Shown one piece after another: positions 1 to 6,773 of a stretch of DNA of 8,338 nucleotides. The translations under genes and the position numbers were made by a program. This stretch comes from Saprospiraceae bacterium (lineage in GTDB: Bacteria; Bacteroidota; Bacteroidia; Chitinophagales; Saprospiraceae), in contig JAJCYJ010000518.1 of assembly GCA_029262975.1 (NCBI GenBank), forward strand, positions 1 to 8,338, written 5' to 3'. The notes beneath the pieces are model-generated. The model did no database searches, was not told the DNA's origin, and saw nothing but the letters and a program-made list of their open reading frames with translations. Every line of letters begins with the position of its first letter. Positions within the stretch are counted from its first letter, which is position 1.

Positions 1-989
1 GATCCTGGTGTGCCTCCATTGTGCGCTGTGAGGGTCATGTTTTTTTCGGCACTGTATCCATTCACCCATGCGAGACCTGTCCCGTCAGGGTAGTTTAGTG
101 TTTGGGTATTTTGGTGGGCAAGCGCCAAAGCATCTTTCAAATCTGAATCACCATAACCCAGATTGGCCTCCAGATAGGTGAGCATATCTTTCATGCTTGA
201 CTTTACGCCACCTGTTCCTAGAAATACATCAGAATTATGCCATGCTGGAACAGCTTTTCGTTTGTCATTATAAGGCTGTGCCACATTGCTGTTATTAGAA
301 GGAATCAATGTGTGTGTATTGCTCATGCCCAGTCCATCAAAAACGACCTCTTGCAATTGTCTCTCAAAAGAAGTACCCCTTATTTCTCCAAGTGAATGCC
401 CCAATAAGCCGAAAGCGAAATTAGAGTATTCTTCCTCACTTCCTATGGCTCTGGGCAGCGTGTAGCCATTTAGAAAGTCGTACATCATGTCTTTTGTGTA
501 ATGGGCATAAAGCTGGTCCTCGTCAATGATATTTTCAAAAGCATTATCCGGAAGCCGAGGAAGAGAAGAAGTATGGTTGGCCAAATGCTTAAAAGCAATT
601 TTTGCACTATTGTACTTGGGAAAATTAGAAACGCCAGGAAGGTGGTCTTCAACGGCCTCGTCTAAACCAACTTCGCCTTTCAATACCATATCAGCAAGTA
701 CTGTAGCAGTCATCGTTTTATTAATAGAACCGATTTCAAAAAGGGTGTTTTCATCTGGCGTATCTTTTTTCCCTTTTGTCTTTTCACCAAAAAAGAACAT
801 CTTCTTTACACCACCCGGCCGAATGATGCCGACCGCTGCCCCGACCGTTGTTTTGTTATTGATCATGGGCTGAAAGATATTTTCTAACGCTTCTGTGAGG
901 TTAGCGGGTTGAGGATGGAGTGGTTCGTCTTTCGTGCAAGCGCATGCGAGTAACATGATTGTAATTGCACTTAATATGATAGATTTCAT
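1..989 (-). CDS. Serine hydrolase lipoprotein, class C beta-lactamase/PBP-like family (3' end cut by window)
   Basis: The visible 329 codons begin at an ATG at 989-987 and run off the left edge, so the C-terminus is missing. The N-terminus is a short lipoprotein signal peptide with an LLAC lipobox, predicting lipidated Cys16 and anchoring on the periplasmic side of an envelope membrane. All three active-site motifs of the beta-lactamase family (Pfam PF00144) are present. They are SINK (nucleophile Ser88, Lys91), YSN (Tyr188-Asn190) and HNG (His323-Gly325, the equivalent of the KTG box). Family members include class C beta-lactamases, D-aminopeptidases, DD-peptidases and esterases, and the substrate cannot be told from these motifs. 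The HNG in place of KTG is common in the non-AmpC branches, so a peptidase or esterase is at least as likely as a true beta-lactamase. The gene is transcribed away from the sensor-kinase operon that starts at 1245, leaving a 255-base divergent gap. Confidence 0.93.
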   Translation of the reverse strand, partial: MKSIILSAITIMLLACACTKDEPLHPQPANLTEALENIFQPMINNKTTVGAAVGIIRPGGVKKMFFFGEKTKGKKDTPDENTLFEIGSINKTMTATVLADMVLKGEVGLDEAVEDHLPGVSNFPKYNSAKIAFKHLANHTSSLPRLPDNAFENIIDEDQLYAHYTKDMMYDFLNGYTLPRAIGSEEEYSNFAFGLLGHSLGEIRGTSFERQLQEVVFDGLGMSNTHTLIPSNNSNVAQPYNDKRKAVPAWHNSDVFLGTGGVKSSMKDMLTYLEANLGYGDSDLKDALALAHQNTQTLNYPDGTGLAWVNGYSAEKNMTLTAHNGGTPG

Positions 990-1195
990 TTTATAAATAT
1001 TTTTTATTTAAAAATTTAGGACATGCCCTATTTCTTGTATACGATGTAAAAGTGATGGGTGATACGAAGGGGAGCAAGAAAGGTTTATGTATGGTCACAT
1101 GAAATTGATGATCTGCAAAAAACAGGAGAATGTGCAGTTCGTCATTGCAATTGAGTAAGACATCAATAGGAATGGCCCTTTCTTCGCTTTCATCG

Positions 1196-1203
1196 TATCT
1201 TTA
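1196..1203 (+). promoter_or_regulatory. Candidate Bacteroidota -7 promoter box (TATCTTTA)
   Basis: TATCTTTA fits seven of the eight positions of the Bacteroidota -7 consensus TAnnTTTG. It lies 41 bases upstream of the ATG at 1245, leaving a leader of about 35 bases. No good TTTG/TTG -33 element is visible at the expected spacing (around 1172-1178 the sequence reads ATGGCCC), so the call is weak. A TTTCATC word occurs on each side of the box (1188-1194 and 1214-1220). Confidence 0.35.
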
Positions 1204-1244
1204 CTTCAAGCATTTTCATCACCAAGAGCATTCAAGATGGATCA

Positions 1245-2309
1245 ATGAACAAGATTCTTATTTTAACATTCGTTTTGGCGGGATTTATCATCTCTTTTCT
1301 AATAAGTGCGAAAACCGTTTTTCACTCTGATTCCGATTTTGTCTCCAATTTCATAGCCGATAATCCGGAAAATGTATCTGCCTATATCGCCGTGAATGAC
1401 AGCGTGATACTACAATTGAATGAGCAAGTAGTTCTGCCGTTTGCCGATGCGGGACAATTACTTACGGTAGTAGAATTTACCTTCCAGGTAGCACAAGGTG
1501 AAATGTCACTGGATGAAAGAATCCCTTTATCCGCTATTTCAAAATTTCATATCCCTGCATCAGATGAAAATCGATTTGACAGTTGGCTTTTTTCTTTGCA
1601 AAATAAAGATCTCCCGGATTCCGGTAGTGAACTCACATTGGAAGCGGTTGCAAAAGGAATTTTAAAATACAGTGCCCCTGCCAATGCAGCCTTCCTCGCA
1701 GATAAAATGGACTATGCACGGATTAATGCTCGCATAGACAGCTTAAGACTACCTCAACAAGACAATCTATTTCCTACAAATGGGGCAGCACTTTTACCCT
1801 TTTATCTCGAAGACGAATATGGTAAAGATGAAGCGATCGAACACCTCAAAAATTTAAAACAAAGCGAATATATAGATTTGAGTTACCGCTTAAATAATCG
1901 ATTCAAAACGGACAGCACAGAAGACTGGAAGGCTGAGAATAATTATTCCGAACTCGATTATCATATTTATCTGCAGCAGCGGCTGCCCGCCGCCTCAGTG
2001 GCAAGTTATGTCGTTCTATTTCAAAAAATTGAAACTTTCCCGAAAGGCGTCCAGAACTACTTTTTTAGGTTGTTTGAAGGTACAGCGAATGTATCTGCAG
2101 ATTTCAAGTTTGCAGGTAGCAAAACAACCAGAAATATAAATTCAATTGCCCACTTTGCTTTTGCTCGTGACGCAAACGGCAATAAGATAGAAATGATATT
2201 GGTTTTCCATGACCTCTTATTATTAGATGCAAAGAAATTAGATATGGGTTTAAAACTATTTGAAAACGAGGTTTTTACGAATATTGGTTCCTATGAATTT
2301 AATTTTTGA
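1245..2309 (+). CDS. Membrane-anchored class A beta-lactamase-like protein with degenerate active site (probable pseudoenzyme)
   Basis: This 354-residue protein starts with a hydrophobic segment (residues about 4-21) that would act as a signal anchor, placing the rest in the periplasm. The body resembles the class A beta-lactamase-like serine hydrolases of Bacteroidota (Pfam PF13354 type). The stretch around residues 63-94 aligns well with the family's SxxK helix and the following QVAxGxxxLDExxPL segment, and the KFHIP...WL region near 100-115 is also family-like. The catalytic residues are gone. Where the family has S-T-x-K, this protein has Asp68-Ala-Gly-Gln71. The SxN loop reads Ser143-Ala-Pro145. 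The KTG box reads Lys293-Thr-Thr295. The frame is intact over the whole length, which argues against simple decay. The gene overlaps the downstream histidine kinase gene and is probably co-transcribed with it. Hydrolytic activity is unlikely; binding of a peptidoglycan fragment, a beta-lactam or a partner protein is a guess from the fold. The family assignment rests on remembered patterns, not an alignment run. Confidence 0.85.
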   Translation: MNKILILTFVLAGFIISFLISAKTVFHSDSDFVSNFIADNPENVSAYIAVNDSVILQLNEQVVLPFADAGQLLTVVEFTFQVAQGEMSLDERIPLSAISKFHIPASDENRFDSWLFSLQNKDLPDSGSELTLEAVAKGILKYSAPANAAFLADKMDYARINARIDSLRLPQQDNLFPTNGAALLPFYLEDEYGKDEAIEHLKNLKQSEYIDLSYRLNNRFKTDSTEDWKAENNYSELDYHIYLQQRLPAASVASYVVLFQKIETFPKGVQNYFFRLFEGTANVSADFKFAGSKTTRNINSIAHFAFARDANGNKIEMILVFHDLLLLDAKKLDMGLKLFENEVFTNIGSYEFNF

Positions 2310-3387
2310 CCGTCATATAGAACCCATATTTATTTTAGGGATGCATCTCGCATTTTGGGTAATCATTGTATGGTATCTGAATGCTGGAGGTTGGTCGTGG
2401 GCGTTTTATACCAACATGGACAATTCACTGTTAATTCCGAATTTATATGGCAATATTTTTAATGCTATCGTGTTTTACGGTAATTTTTTCTGGCTGTTAC
2501 CCATGTATTTCGGGCGTAAAAATGGAAAGCGATATTGGCTGTTTTCAGGCTTGCTCTTTTTTTGCTGTACTTTTTTAGAAATAGGATTGGATGTTTATTA
2601 TTCTAATTGGTTATTGCCTGTCTCCGTCCCGTCTTTTGATTTATTCTTGTTGTGGTTCTGGAACAATTCGATCTTTCATGTTCTGTTTTGGGTACTGGCA
2701 TTTGCTTTTTTCGCACCCGGCGAATGGTTGAAAAACAGGGACCAAAAATTCGAACTTCAGGGGGAGAAATTAAAAGCCGAACTATCTATGCTCAAGGCAC
2801 AGGTAAACCCACATTTTTTGTTCAATGGTATCAATAGCATTTATCATCTCATCGGTACGGACGATGAGGATGCAAAAAAGGTATTACTCAAATTCTCGGA
2901 TTTACTTCGCTACCAACTTTATGAATGCAATGAGGATTTTATTTCTCTGAAAAAAGAAATAACATATATCGAAAATTATATTAGCCTCGAGGAAGTGAGG
3001 AAGGGTGAAGATGCATTCATCCGGAAAGATTTGTTGAGTCACCAGGATTTAGTAAATCTAAAATCAGGAAATGGAAAGGAATTGAAGATTGCTCCACTTC
3101 TGCTCACCCCTTTTATTGAAAATGCTTTTAAATATTTAAGTCTTTATTCTGAAAAAGAAAAAAACCGGTTGGAAGTCAGGTTAACAATCCAAAACAACAA
3201 TATCCATTTATTTGTAGAAAATACAATTGACCCCTTAGCATCCAACCAAAAAAATGGTAAGGCAGGTGGCATCGGTCTGGATAATGTAAAAAGAAGATTG
3301 GAGCTACTTTATCCCGCCCGATATCAACTTTTCATTTCAGAAAATATGGACTGCTTTAAAGTAGATTTGAAAATAGATTTATCATGA
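2293..3387 (+). CDS. LytS-type sensor histidine kinase (His_kinase family)
   Basis: This 364-residue inner-membrane kinase would autophosphorylate on His and pass the phosphate to the LytTR regulator encoded next. About four membrane segments are visible (roughly residues 10-29, 54-73, 80-103 and 115-146), with only short loops, so there is no sizeable external sensor domain. A charged helical linker follows, then the His_kinase domain (Pfam PF06580). The H box is AQVNPHFLFN with His174, the N box is PFIENAFK with Asn277, and the G box is GGIGLDNVKRR at 325-335. I chose the ATG at 2293, which overlaps the upstream stop codon by 17 bases. A TTG at 2260 in the same frame would add 11 residues but is less likely. 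The 3' end overlaps the regulator start as ATGA (3384-3387), so the two are probably translationally coupled. The signal is unknown; a partner protein may supply it. Confidence 0.93.
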   Translation: MNLIFDRHIEPIFILGMHLAFWVIIVWYLNAGGWSWAFYTNMDNSLLIPNLYGNIFNAIVFYGNFFWLLPMYFGRKNGKRYWLFSGLLFFCCTFLEIGLDVYYSNWLLPVSVPSFDLFLLWFWNNSIFHVLFWVLAFAFFAPGEWLKNRDQKFELQGEKLKAELSMLKAQVNPHFLFNGINSIYHLIGTDDEDAKKVLLKFSDLLRYQLYECNEDFISLKKEITYIENYISLEEVRKGEDAFIRKDLLSHQDLVNLKSGNGKELKIAPLLLTPFIENAFKYLSLYSEKEKNRLEVRLTIQNNNIHLFVENTIDPLASNQKNGKAGGIGLDNVKRRLELLYPARYQLFISENMDCFKVDLKIDLS

Positions 3388-4112
3388 AAATTAATTGTAT
3401 CATAGTTGATGACGAATCTCTTGCGAGAAAAGGGCTGGAGAAATATGTAAAAGAAATAGAAGACCTCGAACTAAAAGGAGTATGCAAAAATGCGATGCAA
3501 GCGAATACTATTATAAATAATGAAAAAATAGACTTGCTTTTTCTGGATATAGAAATGCCAATGATTTCGGGCATTGATTTTTTGAATTCATTGAAACATA
3601 CACCAAAAATAATATTTACAACAGCCTACTCGGAATACGCCATTGAGAGCTTCGAATTTGATGTCGTGGATTACCTGGTTAAACCCATTTCTTTCGAACG
3701 ATTTTTACAGGCGGCTAATAAAGCATACCGATTTATATCCGACAAACCACCAACAGTAATACAAGGGAAAACAGAAGAGAAAGAGGAAGAATTTATTTTT
3801 GTAAAAACGGACAAACAGTTGGTAAAGATATTGTTGAAAAATATCCTGTTTGTTGAGTCCATGCAAAATTACATCCGTATACATACCATAGACAACTCAC
3901 ACATCACCCTTGTTCCATTGAAAAAAGTCTTTGATATCCTGCCAGAAAAAGATTTTATTCAAGTTCATAAATCTTATGTTATATCCAAATCGAAAGTGGA
4001 AGCTATTGTTGGAAATCAAATCCTGATGGGTGCGCATAAAATTCCAATTGGAAGGAGTTTGAAGGAGGAGGTTTTGGAAATTCTGGTGAAGAATAAAATC
4101 TTAAAAAAATGA
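3384..4112 (+). CDS. LytTR-family DNA-binding response regulator
   Basis: This 242-residue cytoplasmic transcription regulator has an N-terminal receiver domain (about 1-120). It carries the acidic pair Asp9-Asp10, the phosphoacceptor Asp55 in FLDIEMP, Thr80 in the TTAYSEYA segment and Lys100 in the VKP motif. A Lys/Glu-rich linker (about 121-136) leads to a LytTR DNA-binding domain (about 139-238) with the typical ILFVES...YIRIHT, FIQVHKSYVI and IPIGRSLKEEV segments. The length is usual for the family. All expected phosphotransfer residues are present, so it should be functional. It starts inside the last codons of the kinase gene (ATGA overlap), the standard arrangement for LytS/LytTR pairs. 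Its targets are unknown. The intergenic region at 990-1244, shared by its own operon and the divergent serine hydrolase gene, is the first place to look. No convincing terminator follows the stop codon. Confidence 0.95.
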   Translation: MKINCIIVDDESLARKGLEKYVKEIEDLELKGVCKNAMQANTIINNEKIDLLFLDIEMPMISGIDFLNSLKHTPKIIFTTAYSEYAIESFEFDVVDYLVKPISFERFLQAANKAYRFISDKPPTVIQGKTEEKEEEFIFVKTDKQLVKILLKNILFVESMQNYIRIHTIDNSHITLVPLKKVFDILPEKDFIQVHKSYVISKSKVEAIVGNQILMGAHKIPIGRSLKEEVLEILVKNKILKK

Positions 4113-4654
4113 AAAGGAAGGAACCCATAAGGGCACTAGTAATTTGAGGGTACTTATATCGTAATTGACCTTTTAAATATTGTTTTTTCAGTTTAATTGT
4201 AAGAAATCGCAGGAGAAGCAGGATCAAAAGAAGCGTTTGGAAAGCATGAGCGTGCATAATTTGGCTTTGGCCAAATCGGATGCCTATACATGGCATCTGG
4301 CTAAGCGAACCTCGAAGAGGCTTATAGCTAAATTTAAAAGGGTCCGCGAATTGCTCGACTCCCTTTCGGGTTCAGTTGCTTCAGAGTGCTCTGGTACTCT
4401 GACTTCAAATACTTCGAAGTACGCTCCTTCATTTTGCGAATGAAAAAAAATGAACAAAGGCTAAGAGCTAGTATAAATATTGGTCTACCCACTATATCGG
4501 GCATGGAACCATCTATAGTTAAACCAGAATAAAAAAAAAGACAAAGTAAAAAAATAAATGAAAATTCAAAACTTAGATCATTGAGCTTAATACATTGAAG
4601 CCTATGAGGTACAGCATAATCGCGGATCATTATTATCAGGCAATAATTCAAAAA
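4113..4654. other. Gene-free stretch between response regulator and amidase
   Basis: About 540 bases separate the two genes. Short open frames exist on both strands, but none resembles a known protein, and their low-complexity tails suggest chance. The centre (4259-4444) is packed with inverted repeats and is listed separately. The flank at 4445-4654 is strongly A+T-rich, with several A runs, and shows no clear promoter for the amidase gene. Confidence 0.6.
4259..4444. repeat. Cluster of seven short inverted repeats (possible structured RNA or dispersed repeat unit)
   Basis: Seven inverted repeats lie within 186 bases. They are: ATTTGGC/GCCAAAT with a 4-base loop (4259-4276); GATGCC/GGCATC with a 7-base loop (4279-4297); a compound TAAGC...GCTTA stem (4302-4324) that contains CCTC-GAA-GAGG; CCC/GGG (4361-4370), whose minus-strand loop is GAAA; TCAGAGT/ACTCTGA with an 8-base loop (4381-4402); the 12-base palindrome TACTTCGAAGTA (4410-4421); and TTCATT/AATGAA (4428-4444). 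The stems are less A+T-rich than the flanks. The pattern suits a structured RNA, a palindromic repeat or a miniature mobile element. I recognise no known RNA family, and no flanking target-site duplication was identified. The strand is undecided. Confidence 0.6.
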
Positions 4655-6169
4655 ATGAAAAGAAAAGAATTTTTACAATCTTCATTAACCTTAATTGCAG
4701 GGTCTTTCTATTCACCAAATGGTATCGGAAATAGTTTGGCTGGATTGCATCTCAGGGACAATTCCAACGATATATGGCGATTAAGCGCTACAGAAATGAT
4801 TGCCTTAATAAAAAGTAAAAAGTCATCTGTAAAGGAAGTTGTCCAAGGGCATTTAGTAAGAATAAAAGAAGTCAATCCGAGTGTACATGCTGTAAGCACA
4901 ATTTTAGAAGAATCGGCTTTAAATTTAGCGGAGGAGAAGGATAATCAGCTCTCTTCTAATTTGGATACACCTCTTTTATTTGGTGTTCCATTTTCTATTA
5001 AAGAGAATATAGATTTAAAGGGTTCACCAACTACAGATGGTGTCTCAGCTTTCAAAAATAATATTGCGTCCGAGAATGCTCCTCAAGTGAAAGCCTTTCA
5101 AAATGAAGGAGCTATTCCGATTGCCCGAACGAATATGCCTGATTTTGCCCTGAGATACCACACTGAAAGCCAGCTGCACGGGGTTACGCTTAATCCATGG
5201 AATCGTGCATTAACTTGTGGTGGTTCCAGTGGAGGTGATGCTGTAGCAGTGGCCACCGGTATGGTTCCTATTGGACTTGGTAATGATTATGGGGGGTCAC
5301 TGAGGTATCCGGCTCAATGCAATGGAGTTTGTGCTATACGACCTACCATGGGTAGGGTGCCTTATTTTTCAAGTTCAATTCCATATAATAACGTACCGCA
5401 CTCAGTCAAGATGTTCGCAGTACAAGGACCAATAGCCAGAACTATTGTCGATTTGGAGATGGCACTTCAAGTTATGAGCAGGCCTGATTATAGAGATCCG
5501 CATTGGATCCCAATTAAAGATCCAAATATTAAAAAAGGCAAATATAGAGTTGCATTAGTGACTAATCCGGGTGGATATGGGGTCGATGATTCTATAAGAT
5601 CCGCTATAAAAAAAGCTGGACAAATATTAGAAGAACATGATTGTATCGTTGAAGAAATTAATTCTTCTTCATTAAGAGAATCCATGGAAATTTGGGGTCA
5701 AATAGTAACTACCGATATTAGAAATATATTTCTCAATGTTATTCGCGAAAATGCGTCTGCCGACGCTTTAAAATTTGTTGAGTCATTTCTAAATCTTTAC
5801 CCGGTTCTTACGCTTGAGCAATATGTAAATATACTTGCAAGAGTAAATGGTATTGCAGCGTCATGGGGAACAACTTTTCAAAGTTATGATGCGATTATTG
5901 GGCCAATATCGGCAAGGGAACCTTTCGCACGTGGATTCGACATCGAAGGAAATGAGGAAGCCAAATATATGTTGGAGTCCCAATCACTAACAGTAACAGT
6001 CAACTTGCTGGGTCTTCCATCTGTGGCAATGCCAGTTGAAATTTCAAATAACTTACCACAATCTGTACAAATAATTTGCCCATCATTCCATGATTACAGA
6101 TGTCTTGATCTGGCCAAAATCATCGAGAAAAATGTAGAAAAGTTTGTACCTATTACGCCAAAGAAGTAA
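4655..6169 (+). CDS. Exported amidase-signature family hydrolase
   Basis: This 504-residue enzyme belongs to the amidase signature family (Pfam PF01425), which hydrolyses C-N amide bonds with a Lys-cisSer-Ser triad. All three residues are visible: Lys116 in VPFSIKEN, Ser191 in GGSSGG and Ser215 in DYGGSLR. The Ser191-Ser215 spacing of 24 residues equals that in fatty acid amide hydrolase, the family reference. The length is normal. I chose the ATG at 4655 because it yields a signal-like N-terminus (KRKEFLQSS followed by a hydrophobic run). An in-frame ATG at 4595 would bury this under 20 unlikely residues. The KRKEFLQ start resembles a twin-arginine motif with RK in place of RR, so export by Tat or Sec is possible but unproven. 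An exported location argues against GatA, the cytoplasmic glutamyl-tRNA amidotransferase subunit. The substrate is unknown. It stands alone, with long gene-free stretches on both sides. Confidence 0.92.
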   Translation: MKRKEFLQSSLTLIAGSFYSPNGIGNSLAGLHLRDNSNDIWRLSATEMIALIKSKKSSVKEVVQGHLVRIKEVNPSVHAVSTILEESALNLAEEKDNQLSSNLDTPLLFGVPFSIKENIDLKGSPTTDGVSAFKNNIASENAPQVKAFQNEGAIPIARTNMPDFALRYHTESQLHGVTLNPWNRALTCGGSSGGDAVAVATGMVPIGLGNDYGGSLRYPAQCNGVCAIRPTMGRVPYFSSSIPYNNVPHSVKMFAVQGPIARTIVDLEMALQVMSRPDYRDPHWIPIKDPNIKKGKYRVALVTNPGGYGVDDSIRSAIKKAGQILEEHDCIVEEINSSSLRESMEIWGQIVTTDIRNIFLNVIRENASADALKFVESFLNLYPVLTLEQYVNILARVNGIAASWGTTFQSYDAIIGPISAREPFARGFDIEGNEEAKYMLESQSLTVTVNLLGLPSVAMPVEISNNLPQSVQIICPSFHDYRCLDLAKIIEKNVEKFVPITPKK

Positions 6170-6620
6170 AAAAGGAAGAAGGAAGCCATGATGCGATTCG
6201 ATTCTTGATAGATAAGTCAAAGAATTAGGACATAATAGAAACCCAAAGAGTCCTCAAACTTATTAGGCACGAATTAGGGGCATTAGAATAACACAGGTTA
6301 TAAGATATTATCAAGAATCAAGGAGTCGTTGAGTTAATGGATATGGCTAAATGGGGGCGCTTGTTAAGGCTCATCAACTCCAAAGAACTTTAGATGAATA
6401 AATATTTAACGCAGGGATGAATTTTCATTTTCAAAAAAAAACCACTTACCACTCTGGATTAGTATTTCAATGGATTAAATAATTTCAATAAGTAGATCAA
6501 CTAAAGATTGAAGTCTCAAGAAATCGTTGCATTATTGTAATCTTACTTCCGCCCCACTTGTTTTATTGCTACACATATCACTTAGACTGCAAAAACTAAG
6601 AACCACAGCCCATTACTTTA

Positions 6621-6688
6621 GCAACTCTCATCTGATCTTCAATTTAATTATAATAAATCATTCTTTAGATTTCACACATAAGAGTTGC
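6621..6688. repeat. Imperfect inverted repeat, 14-base arms
   Basis: The arm GCAACTCTCATCTG (6621-6634) matches the reverse complement of CACATAAGAGTTGC (6675-6688) at 12 of 14 positions, with the outer eight bases perfect. The 40 bases between the arms are A+T-rich. It could be the ends of a very small element or a long-loop stem; no coding content lies inside. Confidence 0.4.
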
Positions 6689-6754
6689 GTTTGAAATCGG
6701 GAATGTTTTATGTTAGATAACAGCCTCGTCGCATCGTGATCTCTACGAAGACTG

Positions 6755-6770
6755 AGTGAAGCACTTCACT
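6755..6770 (-). terminator. Small hairpin just past the alkaline phosphatase stop codon
   Basis: AGTGAA and TTCACT form a perfect 6-base stem around a 4-base loop, three bases beyond the stop codon of the minus-strand phosphatase gene. No T run follows in the minus-strand direction, so it is not a canonical intrinsic terminator. It may still stabilise the 3' end of the mRNA. Confidence 0.25.
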
Positions 6771-6773
6771 TAA

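Larger units (their letters stand above)
6170..6773. other. Gene-free stretch between amidase and alkaline phosphatase
   Basis: About 600 bases between convergent genes contain no credible coding frame. Around 6256-6393 one plus-strand frame gives peptide-like stretches broken by stop codons, which might be a decayed gene, but I cannot match it to a family. The right half holds an imperfect inverted repeat (6621-6688) and a small hairpin next to the phosphatase stop codon. Two minus- and plus-strand genes end here, so no promoters are required. Confidence 0.5.

Noticed and set aside
526..873. Plus-strand 115-codon open frame inside the first gene
   Set aside because: It lies antisense to a gene whose active-site motifs are all in the minus-strand frame, and it has no family resemblance.
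1133..1154. Direct repeat TGCAGTTCG / TGCAATTGA as a LytTR binding site
   Set aside because: The repeat period is 13 bases rather than the roughly 21 expected for LytTR dimers, and only six of nine positions match.
2260..2292. TTG at 2260 as start of the histidine kinase
   Set aside because: The ATG at 2293 gives a normal N-terminus just before the first membrane segment. The extra 11 residues are simply the end of the upstream gene read in another frame.
4180..4443. Plus-strand 87-codon open frame through the hairpin cluster
   Set aside because: Its coding capacity is explained by palindromic sequence. No recognisable domain and no plausible start context were seen.
4003..4651. Minus-strand open frames across the hairpin region (97 and 105 codons)
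   Set aside because: They overlap the regulator gene, the hairpin cluster and the amidase leader. The translations are hydrophobic or low-complexity, with no family resemblance, so they are taken as chance frames.
6256..6393. Possible decayed coding sequence after the amidase gene
   Set aside because: One frame gives peptide-like stretches between stop codons, but no family could be matched, so it is mentioned only in the intergenic description.
6404..6717. Possible integron attC site (ATTTAAC ... GTTAGAT core-like words)
   Set aside because: The two core-like words are about 300 bases apart, with no matching inner arms, and no integron gene cassettes or integrase are nearby.
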